Shown here: in pieces, positions 7,546 to 14,055 of the stretch | How the letters are laid out: each line of letters opens with the position of its first letter | Position numbering within the stretch: the first letter of the stretch is position 1 | From: Anaerolineae bacterium | GTDB lineage: Bacteria; Chloroflexota; Anaerolineae; JAAYZQ01 | DNA: 30,799 nucleotides | Assembly (NCBI GenBank): GCA_016929795.1 | Contig: JAFGIA010000325.1 | Coordinates: 1 to 30,799, forward strand | Direction of reading: 5' to 3' | The notes under the pieces: generated by a model | Told to the model about the DNA's origin: nothing | Databases searched by the model: none | What the model saw: only the letters and a program-made list of their open reading frames with translations | Translations under genes and position numbers: made by a program

Positions 7546-8917
7546 AATCTTTGAGCAACGCGTAGTAGTGAATCAGTGTGTCGATGGCGCGGCGAAAGGT
7601 GGGCAGGTGGAACTTTTCGTCCGGCGCGTGGGCATTGTCGTCGGGCAGGCCAAAGCCCATCATGACCACGGGCGCGCCGAGCACGTCCTGAAACTCGGTG
7701 ACGATCGGTAGGGTGCCACCGCCGCGCATGTAAACGGGCGGCACACCAAAGGCGAGCTCGTAGGCACGGTGCGCAGCCTGGAGGGCGGGCAGCTTGGGAT
7801 CGACGCAGGCCGGGTGGGCCAGCCCAAGGGTGTGGACGGTGACCTCGACGGTGGCGGGCGCCAGGGCGTGCACACGCTCTGCAAAGAGGCGGGCTATCTC
7901 GGCCGGGTCCTGGTCGGGCACGAGGCGCATCGAGACCTTGGCCGAGGCACGGGCAGGGATGACGGTCTTTTTGCCCTCGCCGGTGAATCCCCCCGGCATG
8001 CCGTGGATATCGAGTGTGGGGCGCACGGAGGTGCGCTCAACGGCAGTGTAGCCGGCCTCGCCGGCAAGCGCCGGCACCCCGGTGAGCGCGCGCGCGGCAG
8101 CGTCGCCCAGGGGTACGGCAGCCAGGAGATGACGCTCCGTATCGGTCAGCGGCTGAACACGGTCATAGAAGCCGGGGATGTTCACCCGGCCTGTGTCCGG
8201 GTCCTTGAGCCGGGCCAGGATCTGGACGAGGACGTTGAAGGGGTTGTCGACGATGCCACCAAAGGTGCCAGAGTGGAGATCGGTGGCCGGGCCGCGCACA
8301 TCGATCTGCATATAGGCCATGCCGCGCACGCCGTAGGTGATCATGGGCAGGTCGGGGCCCAGGATACCGCCGTCGCAGATCAGCACGGCGTCGGCGGCGA
8401 GCATTGCCTGGTGATCGCGCACAAAGGCGGCCATGTTCGGGCTCGAGATCTCTTCTTCGCCCTCGAGCATGATCTTGACGTTGATGGGCAGCCGCCCGGC
8501 GGTGTGCAGGTAGGCGCGCACGGCAGCAATGACGGCCATGAGCTGGCCCTTGTCGTCGGAGGCACCACGGGCAAAGAGGTTCTCGCCGCGTAGGTCCGGC
8601 TCGAAGGGCGGCGTGGTCCACTCATCGATGGGATCCACCGGCTGCACGTCATAGTGTCCATAGGCCAGGACGGTGGACGCCTCCTCGCCGGCAGCCAGCC
8701 ATTCACCATAGACGACCGGATAGCCGGCGGTGGGGATGATCTGTACCGCATGCAGGCCGCTGTCACGCAAATAGTCTGCCAGCCAGCCGGCCGTGCGCTG
8801 CATGTCGCCGGCGTGGCTGGGGAGTGTGCTGATGCTCGGTATGCGGAGCAGGTCGATGAGGGCATCAACGGTTTTCTGTGCGTGTGCGTGTGCGTATTCG
8901 AGCGCGTTCTCTTTCAT
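7544..8917 (-). CDS. M20 family metallopeptidase / dipeptidase
   Basis: A 457-residue zinc peptidase of the M20 family (carnosine dipeptidase / PepV / succinyl-diaminopimelate desuccinylase relatives). Metal ligands and catalytic residues are visible: His88 and Asp90 in Gly-His-Tyr-Asp-Val-Gln-Pro, Asp121 in Arg-Gly-Ala-Ser-Asp-Asp-Lys-Gly, the Glu-Gly-Glu-Glu-Glu block (152-156), Asp182 in Cys-Asp-Gly-Gly, and a C-terminal His in Asp-Asn-Ala-His-Ala-Pro. The central part (about 200-310) is the dimerisation insert, with Asp-Leu-His-Ser-Gly. It probably cleaves dipeptides or short peptides in the cytosol. The ATG at 8917 has an AGGAGAG ribosome site. A GTGCGT micro-repeat near the start encodes Ala-His-Ala-His-Ala. 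It has its own promoter, separate from the TetR operon upstream. Confidence 0.93.
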   Translation of the reverse strand: MKENALEYAHAHAQKTVDALIDLLRIPSISTLPSHAGDMQRTAGWLADYLRDSGLHAVQIIPTAGYPVVYGEWLAAGEEASTVLAYGHYDVQPVDPIDEWTTPPFEPDLRGENLFARGASDDKGQLMAVIAAVRAYLHTAGRLPINVKIMLEGEEEISSPNMAAFVRDHQAMLAADAVLICDGGILGPDLPMITYGVRGMAYMQIDVRGPATDLHSGTFGGIVDNPFNVLVQILARLKDPDTGRVNIPGFYDRVQPLTDTERHLLAAVPLGDAAARALTGVPALAGEAGYTAVERTSVRPTLDIHGMPGGFTGEGKKTVIPARASAKVSMRLVPDQDPAEIARLFAERVHALAPATVEVTVHTLGLAHPACVDPKLPALQAAHRAYELAFGVPPVYMRGGGTLPIVTEFQDVLGAPVVMMGFGLPDDNAHAPDEKFHLPTFRRAIDTLIHYYALLKD

Positions 8918-8969
8918 TTCTCTCTCCTGATCGGCCTGGCCTGCACGCCAGCGGCTCCCGGTTCAACTT

Positions 8970-8998
8970 ATTATGCCGCGATTACGCGCTGGTGTCAA
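8970..8998 (-). promoter_or_regulatory. Promoter for the M20 peptidase gene
   Basis: On the minus strand TTGACA (8998-8993) and CATAAT (8975-8970) are 17 bp apart. The -35 hexamer overlaps the stop codon (8997-8995) of the small membrane protein gene. The start codon follows about 50 bases downstream. Confidence 0.75.
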
Positions 8999-9255
8999 AT
9001 AAAGCGAAGGTGGTTAAACGCCCACAGGACGATATCGGCCAGACCGGGCCAGAACGCCTCTTCCCAGGCATGATGCCAGATTTTGGGCACGCCGCCGACG
9101 AAAATGGCGGCGTAGACGGCCAGCCAGCGCCACGGTTGGCCCCCCATCAGCGCTGTAAGGGCGAGGGCCACCAGTCCCGAAAGGACGGTGGCAAAGCCGG
9201 TGACAGTGTGGGCGAGATCGGGCGCTGTGATCGGTCCATCGACTCCCCCGAGCAA
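8995..9255 (-). CDS. Small membrane protein of unknown function
   Basis: An 86-residue protein not recognised as a member of a named family. It is strongly hydrophobic: a helix at about 15-40 (Thr-Val-Thr-Gly-Phe to Leu-Met-Gly-Gly), a second at about 42-60 (Trp-Leu-Ala-Val-Tyr-Ala-Ala-Ile-Phe-Val-Gly-Gly), and a Trp/His-rich amphipathic C-terminus with Trp-His-His-Ala-Trp-Glu-Glu. The start is TTG at 9255 with a GGAGG seven bases upstream, 15 bases after the stop of the fusion enzyme, so it is the last gene of the TetR operon. The start lies inside a perfect 7-bp hairpin (9247-9262). It could help the transporter or enzyme of the operon, but nothing shows this. Confidence 0.6.
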   Translation of the reverse strand: MLGGVDGPITAPDLAHTVTGFATVLSGLVALALTALMGGQPWRWLAVYAAIFVGGVPKIWHHAWEEAFWPGLADIVLWAFNHLRFI

Positions 9256-9262
9256 GCTCGGG
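9247..9262. promoter_or_regulatory. Hairpin over the TTG start of the small membrane protein gene
   Basis: CCCGAGC (9247-9253) and GCTCGGG (9256-9262) form a perfect 7-bp inverted repeat with a 2-base turn. On the minus strand the TTG start codon (9255-9253) lies at the turn. Such a stem could lower initiation; it could also be a weak terminator after the fusion gene. Confidence 0.4.
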
Positions 9263-9270
9263 CCTCCAGG

Positions 9271-11796
9271 TCACTCGGTGATCCAGGGCAGGCCGGCGAC
9301 GGCGGTGCTGCGCTGCTCGGGGTCGGTGTGGACGTTGACGATGGCTGGCAGGGCCGAGTCGAAGGCACGGCGAAGCACCGGCTCGAGTTCGTCGACACAC
9401 TCGACGAACTCGCCGTGGCCCCCCAGGGCACGGGCCAGCTCGTCGTAGCGCGTGGCGCCCAGGTTCGTGCCGACCACATGGTCGTCGCCAAAGCGGCGGC
9501 GCTGGCCGTCACGCACCTCACCCCACCCCTCGTCGTTGGCGATGACGACGACGATCGGCACCCCATGGCGCACGGCGGTGTCAAACTCCATGGCGCACAG
9601 GCCAAAGGAGCCGTCGCCCATAAAGGCGACGACGGGCGCGTCGGGGTGGGCCAGCTTGGCCGAGATCGCGTACGCCAGGCCGACGCCGAGGTGGGCGGCA
9701 CTGCCGACCCAGGTGACACCGCCCGGCACGTTGGCGTCGAAATACTGGATGCCAAAGGCACCGCTGTAGCCGCCGTCGACGACTTTGATCGCCTCGCGGG
9801 GCAGGATGCGCGCCAGCTCCTGGACGAGCTGGATGGAGTGCATCAGCTTGCCGGGCGGTCGGTCGGCGATTTTGGCCTCGCGCGCGGTGCCTTCTCTCAT
9901 GGCGGTGAGTGAGCGGTGGGCACGGGCGGGCCACGCCGGGTCGATCGACCACTCGCCGAGCTCGGGCAGCAGGGCCAGCATCTGGCGCAGCACCTGGCCT
10001 GCGTCGCCGACGATGGCGGCGTGGATGGGCCGGTTCTTGCCGATGGCTTCTGGCGTGATGTCGACCTGGGCCACCTTCGCATCGCGGTCAAAGAGTGGGA
10101 ACTGGCCAAAGCCGACCGTCCAGTCGAGGCGGGTGCCGAGGATGAGAAAGGCGTCGGCGCCGGCAGCCGGCGTGGGATAAAAGCCGCACGCGAGGGGGTG
10201 GTCGTCGGGCAGCAGGCCGCGCGCCAGGTTGCGCGTGAGGACCGGCACGCCGGTGGCTTTTACGAACCGGCACAGCTCATCGCCCGCGCCGGCCCACCAG
10301 ACCCCGCTGCCGGCGACGACCAGCGGCTTTTTCGCCGTGCGCAGGATGTCGAGCGCGGCGCGCACCTGCTCCGGATCGCCGAGGGGGCGGGCGGCTGGCC
10401 GGTAGTTGGCAGGCCATGTGACCTCGTCCTCGTCCATCGTCGCGTGCAGCAGCTCGAGGGGAAAGTCGAGGAACACGGGGCCGGGGCGCCCGGTGGTGGC
10501 ATAGCGGAGGGCGGTGGCGGTGTATTCGGGCAGGCGCTTGAGCTCAAAGCAGGTGCGCTGCCACTTGGTGATCGGGCGCAGCAGGCGGAGCTGATCGATG
10601 GCCTGCATGACGCCGAGGTCGCGCCCCTCGAGCGAGCCCTGGGCGTTGATGACGATCATGGGCACCTGCGCCTCGTAGGCGACCTCGATGCCCGGCACGG
10701 CATTGACCAGGCCAGGCGCGGCGTCGACGGCGACGAGGGCGGGCTTGCCGGTAAAACGTGCCCAGGCATCGGCCATATGGGCGGCGTTCATCTCATGGCG
10801 CACGTCGACGACGGTGAGGCCGGCCTCGAGGCAGGCATTGACGAGGTGATAGTTGTGGCCGCCGACGATGGTAAAGCAGTGGGTGACGCCTGCGTCTCGC
10901 AGCACGCGGACGACCAGGTCGCCGCCGTTGAGGCGCCCCTTGCGCTCGCCTGGGGCCACGGCGCCACGTGTGACCTTCTGGATGAACTCGACGAACGCCT
11001 CTTCAGGCATCTGGTTGCGCAAGCCGACCAGGCCAGTGCGGTCGGGCAGGCCGGCGCGACGGCGGAGCGGCGGCCGGGGGTCGGCGGCGACCTCGAGGAT
11101 GGCGTCGACGACGAGGTCGGGGTCTGTCGAGTGCTCCCAGCCGGCCTTCATCTCGGCGCCCATGTGCGACGCCCAGGCGTAATAGGGGCTACCGGGCTTG
11201 ACGCTACGCAGCGCGCCGTCGATGGCATCGCGCGGCATGGCGGTCTTGAACATGCCGCACGGCTCGACGAGGGTGACCTTGAGGCCAAAGGGCGAGACTT
11301 CGTGCCACAGCACCTCGGAAAAGCCCTCGACGGCGTGCTTGGCGGCGGTATAGAGGCCCTGGAAGGGAAAACCGACCTTGCCGCTGTCGGAGGAGAGGTT
11401 GATGATGTGCCCCTCGCCGCGGGCATGCATGTGGGGCAGTACCGCCTTGGTGACGCCGATGACGCCCAGGGCGTTGACGTCCATCACGAAACGCACCTCG
11501 TCCATGGTGGCCTCTTCGATCGGCCCGCCGTGGCCGACGCCGGCGTTGTTGACGAGGAGATCGATCTTGCCAAAGTGGTCGAGCGCCTGCTGCACCGCGG
11601 CGGTGATCTCGTCCTCGCGGCGGACGTCGAGCTGGAGCTTGAGCAGGCGCGCTTTGTCCGTCGAGTGAAGGTGATCGAGGGCAGAAGCGTCCCTGTCGGT
11701 GGCGATGACCGTCTCGCCCGCGTCGAGAAGCCTCTGCGCCAGGCGTGCGCCAAAGCCGGTGGCGCAGCCGGTGATGAACCAGGTTTTTGCTGCCAT
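9271..11796 (-). CDS. Fusion: short-chain dehydrogenase + thiamine diphosphate enzyme
   Basis: A single in-frame 841-residue protein with two enzymes. Residues 1-260 are a classical SDR: Thr-Gly-Cys-Ala-Thr-Gly-Phe-Gly (9-16) for NAD(P), Asn-Asn-Ala-Gly (83-86), and catalytic Ser136, Tyr149 and Lys153. Residues about 290-841 are a full TPP enzyme of the acetolactate synthase / oxalyl-CoA decarboxylase / 2-hydroxyacyl-CoA lyase superfamily: activating Glu335 in Arg-His-Glu-Met-Asn-Ala-Ala-His, a central domain about 470-610, and the TPP-Mg motif Gly-Asp-Gly (727-729) through Asn754. The linker (about 240-290) is Arg/Pro-rich. A likely role is C-C bond making or breaking by the TPP domain, with the aldehyde, ketone or hydroxyketone partner handled by the dehydrogenase; the substrate is unknown. 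The ATG has AAGGAGG overlapping the stop of the GPH transporter gene 10 bases upstream, so translation is coupled. Confidence 0.9.
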   Translation of the reverse strand: MAAKTWFITGCATGFGARLAQRLLDAGETVIATDRDASALDHLHSTDKARLLKLQLDVRREDEITAAVQQALDHFGKIDLLVNNAGVGHGGPIEEATMDEVRFVMDVNALGVIGVTKAVLPHMHARGEGHIINLSSDSGKVGFPFQGLYTAAKHAVEGFSEVLWHEVSPFGLKVTLVEPCGMFKTAMPRDAIDGALRSVKPGSPYYAWASHMGAEMKAGWEHSTDPDLVVDAILEVAADPRPPLRRRAGLPDRTGLVGLRNQMPEEAFVEFIQKVTRGAVAPGERKGRLNGGDLVVRVLRDAGVTHCFTIVGGHNYHLVNACLEAGLTVVDVRHEMNAAHMADAWARFTGKPALVAVDAAPGLVNAVPGIEVAYEAQVPMIVINAQGSLEGRDLGVMQAIDQLRLLRPITKWQRTCFELKRLPEYTATALRYATTGRPGPVFLDFPLELLHATMDEDEVTWPANYRPAARPLGDPEQVRAALDILRTAKKPLVVAGSGVWWAGAGDELCRFVKATGVPVLTRNLARGLLPDDHPLACGFYPTPAAGADAFLILGTRLDWTVGFGQFPLFDRDAKVAQVDITPEAIGKNRPIHAAIVGDAGQVLRQMLALLPELGEWSIDPAWPARAHRSLTAMREGTAREAKIADRPPGKLMHSIQLVQELARILPREAIKVVDGGYSGAFGIQYFDANVPGGVTWVGSAAHLGVGLAYAISAKLAHPDAPVVAFMGDGSFGLCAMEFDTAVRHGVPIVVVIANDEGWGEVRDGQRRRFGDDHVVGTNLGATRYDELARALGGHGEFVECVDELEPVLRRAFDSALPAIVNVHTDPEQRSTAVAGLPWITE

Positions 11797-11806
11797 TTGT
11801 GCCTCC

Positions 11807-13138
11807 TTACACTGCCGGAACCGCGGCCCGCGCTTCTTTGTCGGCGTGGCGCAGCGGGTAGTTGCGGAGCGCCCAGATGCCGAGGAGGAGGGCGAGGATG
11901 GGGGAGCCGCCCATCATGAAGCGGATGCCCCACACGGCACTGGCCGACTGGACGTCGGCGCCTGCGACAAAGCCGGTGATGGTAAAGACGATGCTGTAGA
12001 GGATGCCCTGGAAGGAGAAGGCGAGCTTGACGATGCCGCCGTTGATGCCGAAAAAGATGCCCTCACGCCGCTCGCCGACCTGCCTGGCGTCGTGGTCGAT
12101 CACGTCGGTGAGCATGACGATGGGCAACATCATGAACCCGGCCAGGCCGGGGGCGATGAGCGTAGTGCCGACCAGTCCGGTGTAGAAATCGTTGGCGAGC
12201 ATGATGATCAACAGGCCCGGGATGAAGAGGAGGAAGGAATAGATCCAGGCGCGGCGTACGCCGATGCGGGGCGTGAGCCTGTTCCAGATGGCGAGGAGCG
12301 GCACGCACAACAGGAAGGGGAGCGCCAGCAGGATCGCCTCCTGGTCGCCAGCACCCATCACCGTGCCAAACACCTCTGCCTCGCCCTGGATGTTGAGGGC
12401 GTATTTGCGCCAGAAGGGCAAGGTGGCAGGCAGCACGACAAAGAGGTACTCCTTGGCCAGGTTGGCAACAATGTACCAGCGGAAAGGGTGGTTGGCCAGG
12501 CAGATCTTGAGCGATTGGAGCATCGGCATCGACTCGCCCTTCATGTGTGCCGGGTCTTCTTGGGCGCCGATCACCGAGATGAGATAGCCAATGGAGGTAA
12601 AGGCGCCGATGACAATGCCCATGGTCACAAAGCCGAGCTCCTCAGACAGGATCGGCGCCAGCACAAAGGCGAGCAGCAGGGCGATCACGGCCAGGCCCTC
12701 GCGCACCGCGGCGAGGCCGGAGCGCTCTTTCAGGTCGGTCGCCAGTTCGGTAAAGAGCGAATTGTAGGCCATGATGACCAAGGTGTAGATGGTGTCGTAC
12801 AAGAACAAAAAGATGAAAAAGTAGCCGGCGGTGAGCACGGCCGAGCTCCGCGGCGGGGTCCAGAGAAAGAAGAAAGAGAGGCCGAGGGGGATGGCGCCAA
12901 AGAGGATGTAGGGGATGCGCCGCCCCAGGCGCGAGCGGGTGCGGTCGCTGATGTTGCCCATGAGCGGGTCGTTGACCGCGTTCCAGAGGCCAAAGATGAA
13001 CCAGATGATGCCGGCCAGCGCGGCGTTGAGGCCGACGACGTCGATGTAAAAGAACTGGATGCGGTTGTTGAATACCTGCTGGACGACCGTGTTGGCAAAG
13101 TTGCCGCTGCCGTAGGTCCACTTTTTCCAGGTTTTCAT
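11807..13138 (-). CDS. GPH-family sugar:cation symporter (MFS_2)
   Basis: A 443-residue inner-membrane transporter of the glycoside-pentoside-hexuronide:cation symporter group (MelB, UidB and XynB relatives). The family motif is clear at residues 52-75: Trp-Asn-Ala-Val-Asn-Asp-Pro-Leu-Met-Gly, then Ser-Asp-Arg-Thr-Arg-Ser-Arg-Leu-Gly-Arg-Arg. About 12 hydrophobic helices follow. ATG 13138 is chosen because it has a strong GGAGGGAGGA site eight or so bases upstream and gives the usual Lys-Thr-Trp-Lys-Lys-Trp-Thr-Tyr-Gly-Ser-Gly-Asn start; the longer frame to 13204 runs through the heptamer repeat. It probably imports the sugar or sugar derivative used by the downstream fusion enzyme, under TetR control. 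Confidence 0.9.
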   Translation of the reverse strand: MKTWKKWTYGSGNFANTVVQQVFNNRIQFFYIDVVGLNAALAGIIWFIFGLWNAVNDPLMGNISDRTRSRLGRRIPYILFGAIPLGLSFFFLWTPPRSSAVLTAGYFFIFLFLYDTIYTLVIMAYNSLFTELATDLKERSGLAAVREGLAVIALLLAFVLAPILSEELGFVTMGIVIGAFTSIGYLISVIGAQEDPAHMKGESMPMLQSLKICLANHPFRWYIVANLAKEYLFVVLPATLPFWRKYALNIQGEAEVFGTVMGAGDQEAILLALPFLLCVPLLAIWNRLTPRIGVRRAWIYSFLLFIPGLLIIMLANDFYTGLVGTTLIAPGLAGFMMLPIVMLTDVIDHDARQVGERREGIFFGINGGIVKLAFSFQGILYSIVFTITGFVAGADVQSASAVWGIRFMMGGSPILALLLGIWALRNYPLRHADKEARAAVPAV

Positions 13139-13163
13139 GGTCTCCTCCCTCCTGTGATATATG

Positions 13164-13218
13164 GTGATGCGAGTTACGTGATGCGTGATACGTGCCTGGC
13201 CCACGCATCACGTTTCAC
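13164..13218. repeat. Heptamer tandem array with inverted units
   Basis: Seven-base units GTGATGC, GAGTTAC, GTGATGC, GTGATAC (13164-13191) are followed by inverted units GCATCAC and GTTTCAC (13205-13218). The core is a perfect 12-bp inverted repeat, ACGTGATGCGTG at 13176-13187 and its complement at 13202-13213, with a 14-base loop. It lies between the TetR and GPH genes, overlapping the last codon region of TetR. Confidence 0.75.
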
Positions 13219-13862
13219 GGATCCCGTTCCGTGTCGGGCAGGTCCAACATGCGGGCGCAGTAGTCATGGAGAAAGGTGCGAAAGGCGGCGATCTGGTCGG
13301 GCGCGAGGGGGTCGGCATGGGCCTGGTTCCAGGGGATGGGGCCGCCAGTAAAGTAGCCGTAGAGCATCCAGGTAAAGCTGATGAGAAAGAGGCGCGCGTC
13401 GGGGCCGCCGGGGTCGATGGTGCCGGCGGCACGCGCCCGCTCGATCAGGTCGGGCACTATTTCGTACAGGGGCAGCGAAAAGTCGACCTCGATGTCGTCG
13501 AATTGGAACTCGCGCTCGAGCCAGCGGCGCACCCAGAGGCGCGGCACCTCGGGTGCCTGGAGGGTAAGGTCGACGAGGGCATCGATCAGGCGCTCGATCA
13601 GGGCACGGAGGGCGGCTGGGTCGGCGACGACGTCGTCGTCGACCCAGCCAGCAAAGGCCGAGACGACGTCGAATTCACGCTGGAAGAGGCGCTGGAAAAC
13701 CCGGCGGTAGAGGTCCCGTTTCGAGCCGGTGTGATAGCTGACGGTGGCAACGTTCAGGCCCACGGCGCCGGCGATGGCGCGCGTCGACACGCCGTGGTAG
13801 CCATACTCTGCAAAGAGCAGGGTGGCGGCCTGCAGAATGCGCTCGGGGCTGTCCTCTGTCAT
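13215..13862 (-). CDS. TetR-family transcriptional regulator
   Basis: A 215-residue regulator. The N-terminal helix-turn-helix (about 8-54) has the family pattern Ala-Ala-Thr-Leu-Leu-Phe-Ala-Glu-Tyr-Gly-Tyr-His-Gly-Val-Ser-Thr-Arg-Ala-Ile-Ala, then Val-Ser-Tyr-His-Thr-Gly-Ser-Lys-Arg-Asp-Leu-Tyr at the end. The C-terminal all-helical part would bind the inducer. ATG 13862 is chosen over an in-frame ATG seven codons earlier because an AGGAGGGG site precedes it. It is first in the operon with the GPH transporter and the fusion enzyme, so it probably represses its own operon. A dyad at 13879-13892, just downstream of the promoter, is the candidate operator. It may also affect the divergent epimerase gene. 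Confidence 0.9.
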   Translation of the reverse strand: MTEDSPERILQAATLLFAEYGYHGVSTRAIAGAVGLNVATVSYHTGSKRDLYRRVFQRLFQREFDVVSAFAGWVDDDVVADPAALRALIERLIDALVDLTLQAPEVPRLWVRRWLEREFQFDDIEVDFSLPLYEIVPDLIERARAAGTIDPGGPDARLFLISFTWMLYGYFTGGPIPWNQAHADPLAPDQIAAFRTFLHDYCARMLDLPDTERDP

Positions 13863-13878
13863 GGTACCCCTCCTCTCC

Positions 13879-13892
13879 ATCAAACGATTGAT
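13879..13892. promoter_or_regulatory. Candidate TetR operator (dyad)
   Basis: ATCAA-ACGA-TTGAT is a perfect 5-bp dyad with a 4-base centre. It lies between the minus-strand -10 (13908-13913) and the TetR start codon, roughly 10-20 bases into the transcript, a usual place for a repressor site. Assignment is by position and symmetry only. Confidence 0.45.
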
Positions 13893-13907
13893 TGAAAGCC
13901 AATGGAA

Positions 13908-13936
13908 ATTATACTACGAGTTGGGGGGGCTGTCAA
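13908..13936 (-). promoter_or_regulatory. Promoter for the TetR-transporter-fusion operon
   Basis: Minus-strand TTGACA (13936-13931) and TATAAT (13913-13908) are both perfect consensus hexamers, 17 bp apart. The spacer is C-rich on this strand. It is the strongest-looking promoter in the window apart from the protease promoter. Confidence 0.8.
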
Positions 13937-13945
13937 GTGGACGCT

Positions 13946-13976
13946 GGAAGGTTGGAAGGCTGAATCAGGCCTTCAA
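13946..13976. repeat. Octamer-unit hairpin (GGAAGGTT family, copy 4)
   Basis: GGAAGGTT and GGAAGGCT (13946-13961) are followed by the inverted stretch GGCCTTCAA (13968-13976). 13952-13960 pairs with 13969-13976 with one bulged base. It sits in the divergent region between the TetR and epimerase promoters, a place where a terminator is not expected. Confidence 0.65.
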
Positions 13977-14006
13977 CTCTGTAATCACCACGATGCGCGG
14001 ACGCTC

Positions 14007-14035
14007 TTGCACGGCGGTGCGAGTCGGGGTATAAT
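14007..14035 (+). promoter_or_regulatory. Promoter for the epimerase-like gene
   Basis: TTGCAC (14007-14012) and a perfect TATAAT (14030-14035) are 17 bp apart, 20 bases before the ATG at 14056. A GAGGAGGTGG ribosome site lies between. Confidence 0.75.
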
Positions 14036-14055
14036 GGGGGCGAGGAGGTGGTAGG

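Noticed and set aside
9916..11919. A 667-codon open frame on the plus strand opposite the fusion enzyme
   Set aside because: It lies wholly antisense to a gene with all catalytic motifs. Its product is low-complexity, rich in Gly, Ala, Asp and Val with no domain pattern. Long antisense frames are expected at this GC content.
13139..13204. N-terminal extension of the GPH transporter
   Set aside because: It is translated heptamer repeat, and a strong ribosome site precedes the later ATG.
11699..13351. A 550-codon plus-strand frame opposite the GPH transporter
   Set aside because: Charged, repeat-like composition and complete overlap with a recognisable transporter make it a shadow.
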